From contig FMUA01000002.1 in the NCBI GenBank assembly GCA_900100595.1, positions 186,001 to 250,000 of the forward strand: 64,000 nt of DNA, given 5' to 3'. Source of the DNA: Ruminococcaceae bacterium P7. GTDB taxonomy: Bacteria; Bacillota; Clostridia; Oscillospirales; Acutalibacteraceae. Positions within the stretch are counted from its first letter, which is position 1; each line of letters begins with the position of its first letter. Below the pieces are notes generated by a model. It saw only the letters and a list, made by a program, of their open reading frames with translations. It was not told the DNA's origin and did not search any database. The position numbers and the translations under genes were made by a program. This document shows, piece by piece, positions 44,920 through 52,542 of this stretch.

Positions 44920-44948
44920 ATTATACTGAAAAACACAGATGATTTCAA
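44920..44948 (-). promoter_or_regulatory. Promoter of the internally repeated protein gene
   Basis: -35 TTGAAA (44948-44943), 17-bp spacer, -10 TATAAT (44925-44920). Confidence 0.75.
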
Positions 44949-44970
44949 TAGCAGAATCATAAAATATTTG

Positions 44971-44999
44971 TTTACAGATGTTTTACTTTATGGTATTAT
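44971..44999 (+). promoter_or_regulatory. Promoter of the GH25 lipoprotein gene
   Basis: -35 TTTACA (44971-44976), 17-bp spacer, -10 TATTAT (44994-44999), divergent from the leftward promoter 23 bp away. Confidence 0.65.
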
Positions 45000-45029
45000 T
45001 AATGTAATACATGTAAAGGAAATGGAATA

Positions 45030-45959
45030 ATGAAACGAATTATGTCTTTTTTATGCGCCGCTGCGATACTCGCTGCAGCGGTTCTCTGCGGCTGCGGCTC
45101 GCAGAACAGCAGTTCTCAGTCATCCGGGCAGAGCAGTCAGGCGGCTGAGCAAACAACCGCACAGCCTGTGACCGATTCTCCCGTCAAGACGACGGGCGGC
45201 AAGGTACATATCTCGGACAGCACGCTCGGCGACATCTGGATTTCCGAGCTGGAGGGCGTCGCGCACAACAAGCTCAGCGCCGACGGCTTTACCTCCGACG
45301 CGAATTTCAAGTATTACAGCGAAAACGGCAGCGCCGCCTCACAGGAGGGCATTGATATTTCCTCCTTCTGCGGCGAAATCGACTGGGCAAAGGTCAGGGA
45401 AGCGGGTATCGACTTCGCGATGGTGCGTCTCGGCGGCAGAAGCTACGGCGACAAGGGCGACCTCTATACCGACGACAAGGCGCTCAGCTACATTCAGGGC
45501 GCGCGTGACGCGGGCATCAAGGTCGGAGCTTACTTCTTCTCTCAGGCGACCAGTAACGCCGAAGCGGAGGAGGAAGCGGAATACGCCCACAATCTTCTCG
45601 GCGACGTCAAGCTCGACTATCCACTTGCCTATGACTGGGAGATCATCAAGGACGACAGCGCCCGCACCGACAGCGTGACCGCGACGCAGGCGACCGAATG
45701 TGCCGTCGCGTTCTGCGAAAAGGCAAAGTCCTTCGGCTACACCCCGATGGTCTATGCCGCCAGCCGCGAATTATACTTCAAATACGACCTCACCCGCCTC
45801 AAGGATTATGAGTTGTGGCTGGTGCAGTACGCCGACACGCCGAATTTCTACTATCAGTTCTCAATGTGGCAGTATTCCGACCACGGCAAGGTGGACGGCA
45901 TCGATGGCACCGTTGACCTCAATATCTGCTTCTCGGGAGTCGCGTCCTACGCGAAGTAA
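45030..45959 (+). CDS. GH25 lysozyme-type lipoprotein
   Basis: 309 residues. Lipoprotein signal AAILAAAVLCGC (Cys22), a Ser/Gln-rich linker (SSSQSSGQSSQ), then a GH25 muramidase domain from about 107: GIDISSFCGEIDWAKVREAGIDFAMVRLG, KVGAYFFSQA, YPLAYDWEI (catalytic Asp and Glu), FSMWQYSDHGKVDGIDGTVDLN. Membrane-anchored peptidoglycan hydrolase facing the wall. Confidence 0.93.
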   Translation: MKRIMSFLCAAAILAAAVLCGCGSQNSSSQSSGQSSQAAEQTTAQPVTDSPVKTTGGKVHISDSTLGDIWISELEGVAHNKLSADGFTSDANFKYYSENGSAASQEGIDISSFCGEIDWAKVREAGIDFAMVRLGGRSYGDKGDLYTDDKALSYIQGARDAGIKVGAYFFSQATSNAEAEEEAEYAHNLLGDVKLDYPLAYDWEIIKDDSARTDSVTATQATECAVAFCEKAKSFGYTPMVYAASRELYFKYDLTRLKDYELWLVQYADTPNFYYQFSMWQYSDHGKVDGIDGTVDLNICFSGVASYAK

Positions 45960-46106
45960 GAAAATCTCACAAAACAGCGGTTTTTCCGTATTTTTCGCCG
46001 TTACGGGTGAAAAAAGGCGCTTTCAGTAGCATTACATATTGTAGAATAATTCAAAGCGCGATACTTCTTGTATATTTTGTTTGCAGAATTATTGTTTTAC
46101 ATTACC

Positions 46107-46156
46107 AAAAATTCGTTACAATATCCGGCGTTATGCCGAATATTGTAACGAATTTT
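46107..46156. terminator. Long stem-loop after the GH25 gene
   Basis: AAATTCGTTACAATAT (16 nt) pairs with ATATTGTAACGAATTT, with GGC/GCC closing the loop, followed by TATTTCTCTT. Best read as the terminator of the GH25 transcript, although it stands about 150 bp after the stop. The 45960-46106 stretch shows no gene, only AT-rich sequence with a weak CCGTA/TACGG hairpin. Confidence 0.55.
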
Positions 46157-46166
46157 ATTTCTCTTA

Positions 46167-46194
46167 TTGAATTTTATGAAATTTTTGTTATAAT
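46167..46194 (+). promoter_or_regulatory. Promoter of the M23 peptidase gene
   Basis: -35 TTGAAT (46167-46172), 16-bp spacer, -10 TATAAT (46189-46194). Confidence 0.7.
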
Positions 46195-46208
46195 TAGGAC
46201 AGTTGGTT

Positions 46209-46225
46209 TGTTACAGAATTGTAAC
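46209..46225. promoter_or_regulatory. WalR-box-like direct repeat in the M23 leader
   Basis: TGTTAC-AGAAT-TGTAAC fits the WalR/YycF consensus (two TGTWAH hexamers, 5 bp apart). It can also be read as an inverted repeat GTTACA/TGTAAC. It lies just after the predicted start of transcription of a cell-wall hydrolase gene, a typical WalR target class. Confidence 0.5.
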
Positions 46226-46250
46226 AGTTAATGAGATAGGAGAAATAATT

Positions 46251-47699
46251 GTGAAAACAAAATTTATCGGCTTGGAAGGCTATCAGGAAATTGAGCATGT
46301 TTCCTCCAAAAAGAAGAAAGCAAAAAAGCTCAACACCGCGCAGAAAACCGTCCGCTTTATCAAGCGCGCCGTTTCTCTGGGCAAGAAGAAGCTGCTGAAC
46401 CGAAAGAAGAAAAATACAGCGGTTCTGAAAAAGAACACGGCGGTTCAAAGAACCAAAAAGACAAATCAGACCTCCGTTCTCGAAAGACAGTATCTGCAGT
46501 CGAGAACAGCGGCGACCGGCAGCGGCTCCGCGATGGAGAGTCTGAAATATCTGAAAAACAAGCCCGCGAGCAAGACATATCAGCACAGCGCTCCCGAGGA
46601 GCCGCGCAAACGCGGATTTGTCAAAAAGAAGGCTGTTCTCGCGGTTGCCGCGTGCCTCACGGCGATCATGCTGTCCTGCGTGACGGTCGCCAGCGCGCTT
46701 GACTCCCCCGCGAAGAACGCTCAGAAAAACAATAACAGCGCTCCCAAGGCTGCGGCGCTTCCCGTCGCGACTGCCGACGAGGTGAAGTACGACCTCGACA
46801 CTCCCGGCTTCTGTGTCAACGCGAGCCTTTCCTCGCTCTATATCGACGGCGAGCTGATCGGCACCACCAACGAGAGCGAAGCGCTTGACAACGCGCTCGA
46901 TCAGGTACTTCTTGACGCGCGTGCCGCTTATGACGACACCACAACGACCGAGTTCCTCAATGTCAAGGTAGAAAAACTCGGCTTTGACAACACCGCTCTG
47001 ATGACCGCGGACGAGCTGATGGAAAAGGCGGAGGGCCGCTTCTCCATCAAGCTGGAAACCGACTGGTCGTACGACATCGAGCTGGACTACGACACCGACG
47101 TCACCTACGACGAGGACGAGGACAGCGACTACGAAAAGGTCGTGACCGAGGGCGAAAAGGGCACCGAGCAGATCAACACCCGCCTGACCTATATTGACGG
47201 CGAGTTTGCCGACGCGGAAGTCCTTGACACCAAGGTGACAAAGGAACCCGTGACCGAGGAAATCATCAAGGGCTGCAAGCAGGGCAAAAAAGAAAGCTCC
47301 GAGGAGACCTCCGGCTCCGGCGACTTCATCTGGCCTTTCCCCCACACCCACAGCATCTCCAGCCTCTTTGAGTGGCGCTGGGGCAGAATGCACCAGGGCA
47401 TCGATATCGCGGGCGGCGGCGACTACGGTCAGCCGATCGTCGCGGCAGACAGTGGCAAGGTGACATGGGCAGGCAACGACGGCGGCGGCTACGGCAACTA
47501 TGTCATGATCGACCACGGCAACGGCTATATGACCGTTTACGCGCATGCCTGCGAGGTGGCTTGCTCCACGGGCGACTACGTCAGTCAGGGCGACACCATC
47601 GCCTACTGCGGCTCCACGGGCAACTCCACGGGACCGCACGTACACTTTGAAATCAGAGTTGACGGTACACAGGTAGACCCTCTGGGCTACGTTTCGTGA
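46251..47699 (+). CDS. Membrane-anchored M23 metallopeptidase with G5 domain
   Basis: 482 residues from a GTG start 8 nt after TAGGAG. A long basic cytoplasmic N-terminus (1-122, many K/R), TM about 125-148, an extracellular region with a G5-like module (YEKVVTEGEKGTEQINTRLTYIDGE), and a C-terminal M23/LytM domain with HQGIDIAGG and GPHVHFEIRVDG zinc ligands. Probably an endopeptidase or a lytic-complex activator. The very basic N-terminal tail could bind nucleic acid or membrane. Confidence 0.92.
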   Translation: MKTKFIGLEGYQEIEHVSSKKKKAKKLNTAQKTVRFIKRAVSLGKKKLLNRKKKNTAVLKKNTAVQRTKKTNQTSVLERQYLQSRTAATGSGSAMESLKYLKNKPASKTYQHSAPEEPRKRGFVKKKAVLAVAACLTAIMLSCVTVASALDSPAKNAQKNNNSAPKAAALPVATADEVKYDLDTPGFCVNASLSSLYIDGELIGTTNESEALDNALDQVLLDARAAYDDTTTTEFLNVKVEKLGFDNTALMTADELMEKAEGRFSIKLETDWSYDIELDYDTDVTYDEDEDSDYEKVVTEGEKGTEQINTRLTYIDGEFADAEVLDTKVTKEPVTEEIIKGCKQGKKESSEETSGSGDFIWPFPHTHSISSLFEWRWGRMHQGIDIAGGGDYGQPIVAADSGKVTWAGNDGGGYGNYVMIDHGNGYMTVYAHACEVACSTGDYVSQGDTIAYCGSTGNSTGPHVHFEIRVDGTQVDPLGYVS

Positions 47700-47704
47700 T
47701 AATA

Positions 47705-47748
47705 AATGCGGAAAGGCTTCCCCATCGCGGGAAGCCTTTCGCATTTTA
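47705..47748. terminator. Bidirectional terminator M23/small glycine-rich protein
   Basis: AATGCGGAAAGGCTTCCC pairs with GGGAAGCCTTTCGCATT (one mismatch) around a short loop, followed by TTTAAA. Confidence 0.85.
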
Positions 47749-47753
47749 AAGAA

Positions 47754-47933
47754 TTATTTGAACATATACTGCGCCGTGTCCACGATATTCTCAAAGGTCT
47801 TGTAGGCGCGGTTGGCTTTTTTTCGCAGCTTGGGATTGTCGTCCGCCGCCTTTTTGCCGACGTAGCCGACCGCCATTCCCGCTGCCATGCCGATCGCAAC
47901 GCCCTTGACCACGTTCATTGCGTTCTTGTTCAC
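47754..47933 (-). CDS. Small YtxH-like/glycine-zipper membrane protein
   Basis: 59 residues from a GTG start 5 nt after GGGAGTG; an internal ATG would give 54 residues. Hydrophobic glycine-zipper VVKGVAIGMAAGMAVGYVG (about 8-26), then a basic helix (PKLRKKANRAYKTFENIVD). It resembles YtxH-type small general-stress proteins. Short but well supported by ribosome site, coding bias and terminator. Confidence 0.75.
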   Translation of the reverse strand: MNKNAMNVVKGVAIGMAAGMAVGYVGKKAADDNPKLRKKANRAYKTFENIVDTAQYMFK

Positions 47934-47990
47934 CGTTTCACTCCCTTGTCATCCCAAAATCGGCGGTGCCGCGTATTTGCGGCGCCGCTA

Positions 47991-48019
47991 TTGCTATTCT
48001 CCGCGTTTTGACCTATAAT
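47991..48019 (+). promoter_or_regulatory. Promoter of trmL
   Basis: -35 TTGCTA (47991-47996), 17-bp spacer, -10 TATAAT (48014-48019). Confidence 0.75.
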
Positions 48020-48080
48020 AATCTTGGGAGTTGTTAGCTGTCAAAGCTTACCGCCCATTTCAAGCAAAGGAAGGATACAT

Positions 48081-48599
48081 ATGGCAAAACTCAATCTGGT
48101 GCTCGTCGAGCCCGAGATTCCGCAAAATACGGGCAATATCGCGCGCACCTGCGCGGCTACAGGCGCCGCGCTTCATCTCGTGGAGCCGATGGGCTTCCGC
48201 GTGGACGACAAAAAGCTCAAACGCGCGGGACTCGACTACTGGCACCTGCTCGATATCACGTATTACCAAAATCTGGACGAATTTTTTGAACGCACCACGG
48301 GCGGCAGCTACTTTTTCTTTTCGACCAAGGGCACGCACCGCCACAGCGACGTTTCCTATCCCGACAACTGCTATTTATTGTTCGGCAAGGAAACGCGCGG
48401 ACTGCCCGAATGGCTGCTGATGCAGCATCCCGACAGCACGCTGCGTATCCCGATGATCGATGAGGCGCGCAGCCTGAATCTCTCGAATTCCGCGGCGATT
48501 GCGGCTTATGAAGTGCTGCGTCAATGGGATTATCCCGAATTACAAAACAAAGGCGAGCTGCACCGTCACCGCTGGTCTGACCTCAATAATCTTTCCTGA
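48081..48599 (+). CDS. trmL: tRNA (cytidine34/uridine34-2'-O)-methyltransferase TrmL
   Basis: 172 residues from ATG 48081 (GGAAGGA ahead). SPOUT-fold motifs LVEPEIPQNTGNIARTCAATG, LLFGKETRGLPEWLL and RSLNLSNSAAIAAYEVLRQ. It 2'-O-methylates the wobble base of tRNA-Leu isoacceptors. Single gene. Confidence 0.94.
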   Translation: MAKLNLVLVEPEIPQNTGNIARTCAATGAALHLVEPMGFRVDDKKLKRAGLDYWHLLDITYYQNLDEFFERTTGGSYFFFSTKGTHRHSDVSYPDNCYLLFGKETRGLPEWLLMQHPDSTLRIPMIDEARSLNLSNSAAIAAYEVLRQWDYPELQNKGELHRHRWSDLNNLS

Positions 48600-48662
48600 T
48601 TACTGTTTCCCGACCGCCGCGAAATATTCTTTAGTTTTTTTATCTAAATTGCCGTAATGCAC

Positions 48663-48691
48663 TTGATAAAATGACAAAAATGTTATATAAT
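48663..48691 (+). promoter_or_regulatory. Promoter of pgk
   Basis: -35 TTGATA (48663-48668), 17-bp spacer, -10 TATAAT (48686-48691). Confidence 0.8.
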
Positions 48692-48752
48692 ATCAGTGAA
48701 TGTAAAAGGTTAAATTTTACAAAATTCTTAAAACCGAAAGGATTGATCGACA

Positions 48753-49961
48753 ATGCAGCTCAACAAAGTTTCCGTTGATGACATCAATGTAAAGGGCAAG
48801 AAAGTCCTCGTCCGCGTTGACTTTAACGTACCGCTCAAGGAGGGCGTTATCACAAACGACAACAGAATCGTTGCCGCTCTGCCCACCATCCAGAAATTAA
48901 TCAATGACGGCGGCAAGGTTATCCTTTGCTCCCACCTCGGCAAGCCCAAGAACGGCCCCGAGGAGAAGTTCTCTCTTGCTCCCGTAGCAGTCAGACTGTC
49001 CGAGCTTCTCGGCAAGGACGTTGTTTTCGCTAATGACGACGAGGTCGTCGGCGAGAACGCCAAGAAGGCTGTCGCTGAGATGCAGGACGGCGACGTTGTT
49101 CTTCTCCAGAACACCCGTTTCAGAAAAGAAGAGACCAAGAACCTCGAGCCCTTCTCCACCGAGCTTGCTTCTCTCGCGGAAGTATTCGTCATGGACGCGT
49201 TCGGCTCCGCTCACCGCGCTCACTGCTCCACCGCGGGCGTTACCGAGCACATCAAGGACACCGCTGTCGGCTACCTGATGCAGAAGGAAATCAACTACCT
49301 CGGCAATGCCGTTGAGACTCCCGTCCGTCCCTTCGTCGCTATCCTCGGCGGCGCAAAGGTCGCGGACAAGCTCAATGTTATCTCCAACCTGCTCGAGAAG
49401 TGCGACACTCTCATCATCGGCGGCGGCATGGCTTACACCTTCCTCAAGGCACAGGGCAAGGAAGTCGGCAAGTCCCTCGTTGACGACAGCAAGCTCGACT
49501 ACTGCAAGGATATGATCGCGAAGGCTGAGCAGCTCGGCAAGCAGCTCCTCCTCCCCATCGACACCACCATCGCGGCTGAATTCCCCAACCCCATTGACGC
49601 TCCCATCGACGTTGAGGTCGTTGACGCAGACAGCATTCCCGCAGAAATGCAGGGTCTTGACATCGGCACCAAGACACAGGAGCTCTTTGCTGACGCGGTG
49701 AAGTCCGCCAAGACCGTTGTCTGGAACGGACCTATGGGCGTATTCGAGAACCCCACCCTCGCGGCAGGCACCATCGCGGTTGCAAAGGCTCTCGCTGAGA
49801 CCGACGCTACCACCATCATCGGCGGCGGCGACTCCGCTGCGGCTGTTATCCAGCTCGGCTTTGCTGACAAGATGAGCCACATCTCCACAGGCGGCGGCGC
49901 TTCCCTCGAGTACCTCGAAGGCAAGACACTCCCGGGCATCGCGGTTATCGCTGACAAATAA
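48753..49961 (+). CDS. pgk: Phosphoglycerate kinase
   Basis: 402 residues. [57 protein letters not shown] and [14 protein letters not shown] are classical PGK signatures. Produces ATP and 3-phosphoglycerate. Codon choice is strongly biased, as expected for a highly expressed gene. gapdh is not adjacent. Confidence 0.98.
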   Translation: MQLNKVSVDDINVKGKKVLVRVDFNVPLKEGVITNDNRIVAALPTIQKLINDGGKVILCSHLGKPKNGPEEKFSLAPVAVRLSELLGKDVVFANDDEVVGENAKKAVAEMQDGDVVLLQNTRFRKEETKNLEPFSTELASLAEVFVMDAFGSAHRAHCSTAGVTEHIKDTAVGYLMQKEINYLGNAVETPVRPFVAILGGAKVADKLNVISNLLEKCDTLIIGGGMAYTFLKAQGKEVGKSLVDDSKLDYCKDMIAKAEQLGKQLLLPIDTTIAAEFPNPIDAPIDVEVVDADSIPAEMQGLDIGTKTQELFADAVKSAKTVVWNGPMGVFENPTLAAGTIAVAKALAETDATTIIGGGDSAAAVIQLGFADKMSHISTGGGASLEYLEGKTLPGIAVIADK

Positions 49962-50069
49962 GTGCCAAGCGGCACTCTCTCCGTGACGGACACCTTCCTT
50001 TTTTCGGATAGATTGTAGCCCGAAGCGTTACGACATCTGATTTGGTACGTCACAATCATAGCACAATAG

Positions 50070-50097
50070 AAAAAAGGGCGGATTTTTATATCCGCCC
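50070..50097 (-). terminator. Terminator-like hairpin oriented leftward between pgk and tpiA
   Basis: GGGCGGAT pairs with ATCCGCCC around 6 nt. On the minus strand it is followed by TTTTTTCTA, a full terminator; on the plus strand only CAATTT follows. No minus-strand gene is present here. The pgk-tpiA gap (49962-50124) also has an AGTGCC-N4-GGCACT hairpin (49971-49986) just after pgk. Confidence 0.6.
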
Positions 50098-50124
50098 CAA
50101 TTTATAAGAAAGGATTGAATCATC

Positions 50125-50892
50125 ATGGATAAAGCAAAGAGAAAAGCCATTATCGCGGGCAACTGGAAAATGAACAAGACTCCCAAGGAAGCAAAGGCGC
50201 TTCTGGAGCAGATCACTCCCCTCGTAAAGGACGCGGACTGCGAGGTCATCGCGTGCGTTCCCTATGTTGACCTTGCCACAGCGATCGAAGCTACCGCGGG
50301 CACCAACGTCAAAATCGGCGCGGAGAACTGCCACTGGGCGGCAAACGGCGCTTTCACCGGCGAAATCTCCACCGGCATGCTCAAGGAAATCGGCGTTGAG
50401 TACGTCGTTCTCGGTCACTCCGAGCGCAGACAGTACTTCGGCGAGACGGACGAAACCGTCAACAAGAGAACCAAGGCGGCTCTCGCGGCAGGCTTGAAGC
50501 CCATCGTATGCGTCGGCGAGCTTCTCTGGGAGCGCGAGTGCGACATCACGGAAGAAGTCATCGCGAGACAGATCAAGCTCGACCTCTGGGACGTCACCGA
50601 GGAAGAACTCAAGAACGTCGTGATCGCCTATGAACCCGTATGGGCGATCGGCACCGGCAAGACCGCTACCTCCGATCAGGCAGAAGAGGTCTGCGCGTTC
50701 ATCAGAGCGCAGCTCGCGAAGCTCTACAATCAGGACGCTGCGGACGCTGTCACCATCCAGTACGGCGGCTCCATGAACGACGGCAACGCGGACGAGCTTC
50801 TCTCCAAGACCAATGTAGACGGCGGTCTGATCGGCGGCGCTTCCCTCGTAGCGGAGAAATTCGCTGCAATCGTAAAGGCAGCAAGCAAATAA
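50125..50892 (+). CDS. tpiA: Triosephosphate isomerase
   Basis: 255 residues. AGNWKMNKTPKEA, YVVLGHSERRQYFGE (catalytic His), IAYEPVWAIGTGKTAT (catalytic Glu and lid loop) and IQYGGSM. Shine-Dalgarno AAGGA precedes. 26 bp upstream of gpmI, so co-transcribed with it. Confidence 0.98.
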   Translation: MDKAKRKAIIAGNWKMNKTPKEAKALLEQITPLVKDADCEVIACVPYVDLATAIEATAGTNVKIGAENCHWAANGAFTGEISTGMLKEIGVEYVVLGHSERRQYFGETDETVNKRTKAALAAGLKPIVCVGELLWERECDITEEVIARQIKLDLWDVTEEELKNVVIAYEPVWAIGTGKTATSDQAEEVCAFIRAQLAKLYNQDAADAVTIQYGGSMNDGNADELLSKTNVDGGLIGGASLVAEKFAAIVKAASK

Positions 50893-50918
50893 TTTGATAA
50901 GGAAAGGGGTTTTTCACC

Positions 50919-52439
50919 ATGAAAAAACCTTTGATACTGATGATTCTTGACGGCTTCGGCGTCGGCAAAAAGGGCGAGGAAAAGGCGAACGCCATTCTCG
51001 CGGCGAACACGCCGAATCTCGACAGACTCTTCAAGGAAAACCCGCTGACCCAAATCGGCGCGTCGGGCATGGACGTCGGTCTCCCCGACGGTCAGATGGG
51101 CAACAGCGAGGTCGGTCACACCAACATCGGCGCAGGCAGAATCGTCTATCAGGAGCTGACCAGAATCACCAAGACCATCGACGACGACAAGCTCAAGGAC
51201 AACGAGGCGATCGTCGCGGCGATGGACAAGGCGCTCGCAAATGACAGCGCCCTGCACCTGATGGGACTTCTCTCACCCGGCGGCGTCCACAGCCACATCA
51301 CCCACCTCTACGGCATCGTGGAGCTGGCAAAGAAAAAGGGACTCAAAAAGGTATTCATCCACGCCTTCCTCGACGGCAGAGACGTTCCTCCCTCCAGTGC
51401 GGCGGACTACATCGACGACTGCGTCAAGGAGCTGGATAAAATCGGTCTCGGCAAAATCGCCACCGTCATGGGCAGATACTACGCCATGGACAGAGATAAC
51501 CGCTGGGAGCGCGTGGAAAAGGCATATGCGGCAATGGTATACCGCGAGGGCGTCGAAGCGAAGTGCCCCGTCTGCGCAGTCAAGGATTCCTATGCCAACG
51601 GCGTTACCGACGAGTTCGTCGTTCCCTGCGTGATCGAGGGCGGCGAGGCTGTCAAGGCGAACGACAGCGTGATTTTCTACAACTTCCGTCCCGACAGAGC
51701 GCGTGAGATCACCAGAACCTTTGTCGACCCCGACTTCAAGGGCTTCGAGAGAAGGAACGGCTTCTTCCCGCTGAACTACGTCTGCATGACGCAGTATGAC
51801 GCGACGATGCCCAACGTCGAAATCGCGTTCAAGCCGCAGACGCTCGTCAACACCATGGGCGAGTACATCTCCAACCTCGGCATGAAGCAGCTGCGCATCG
51901 CGGAAACCGAGAAGTACGCGCATGTTACGTTCTTCTTCAACGGCGGCGTCGAGAAGGTCTATGAGGGTGAGGACAGGATCCTCGTCAAGTCTCCCGCAGT
52001 CGCAACCTACGACCTCCAGCCTGAAATGAGCGCCTATGAGGTCACCGACAAGCTGGTTCCCGCCATCAAGAGCGGCACCTATGACATGATCATCCTCAAC
52101 TTCGCGAACTGCGATATGGTCGGTCACACAGGCGTGTTCGACGCGGCGGTCAAGGCGGTTGAGGCGGTCGACACCTGCGTAGGCAAGGTCGTCGACGCGA
52201 TTCTCGAGATGGGCGGCGCGGCGCTGATCACCGCCGACCACGGCAATGCCGACAAGATGATCGACGAGAACGGCGAGCCCTTTACAGCTCATACCACGAA
52301 TCCCGTTCCGTTCTGCGTCATCGGCTACGACTGCAAGCTCCGTGAGGGCGGCGTGCTTGCCGATATCGCACCCACCATGCTCAAAATCATGGATTTACCG
52401 CAGCCCGCAGAAATGCTCGGAAAGTCCATCATCATCTGA
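50919..52439 (+). CDS. gpmI: 2,3-bisphosphoglycerate-independent phosphoglycerate mutase
   Basis: 506 residues. LMILDGFGVGKKGE, the phospho-serine region QMGNSEVGHTNIGAGR, HAFLDGRDVPP, RYYAMDRDNRWERV and HGNADKM: a Mn2+-dependent alkaline-phosphatase-fold mutase interconverting 3- and 2-phosphoglycerate. Manganese dependence is relevant to the riboswitch at the left edge only as a physiological aside. Confidence 0.98.
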   Translation: MKKPLILMILDGFGVGKKGEEKANAILAANTPNLDRLFKENPLTQIGASGMDVGLPDGQMGNSEVGHTNIGAGRIVYQELTRITKTIDDDKLKDNEAIVAAMDKALANDSALHLMGLLSPGGVHSHITHLYGIVELAKKKGLKKVFIHAFLDGRDVPPSSAADYIDDCVKELDKIGLGKIATVMGRYYAMDRDNRWERVEKAYAAMVYREGVEAKCPVCAVKDSYANGVTDEFVVPCVIEGGEAVKANDSVIFYNFRPDRAREITRTFVDPDFKGFERRNGFFPLNYVCMTQYDATMPNVEIAFKPQTLVNTMGEYISNLGMKQLRIAETEKYAHVTFFFNGGVEKVYEGEDRILVKSPAVATYDLQPEMSAYEVTDKLVPAIKSGTYDMIILNFANCDMVGHTGVFDAAVKAVEAVDTCVGKVVDAILEMGGAALITADHGNADKMIDENGEPFTAHTTNPVPFCVIGYDCKLREGGVLADIAPTMLKIMDLPQPAEMLGKSIII

Positions 52440-52452
52440 TAAATGCAATCGA

Positions 52453-52480
52453 AGCAGACAGCGCGCTGTCTGCTTTTTTT
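52453..52480 (+). terminator. Terminator of tpiA-gpmI
   Basis: AGCAGACAGC pairs with GCTGTCTGCT with two bases between, followed by TTTTTT. Confidence 0.92.
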
Positions 52481-52481
52481 G

Positions 52482-52510
52482 TTGCTTATTTCGCCGTCAG
52501 GATGTATAAT
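52482..52510 (+). promoter_or_regulatory. Promoter of the ABC exporter operon
   Basis: -35 TTGCTT (52482-52487), 17-bp spacer, -10 TATAAT (52505-52510), directly after the gpmI terminator. Confidence 0.75.
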
Positions 52511-52542
52511 AAAAGCAGATTAATACGCAAAGGAACCTGACT

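Noticed and set aside
46200..46250. c-di-AMP (ydaO) riboswitch before the M23 peptidase
   Set aside because: The gene class fits, but the leader is only about 50 nt and lacks the conserved blocks of that riboswitch.
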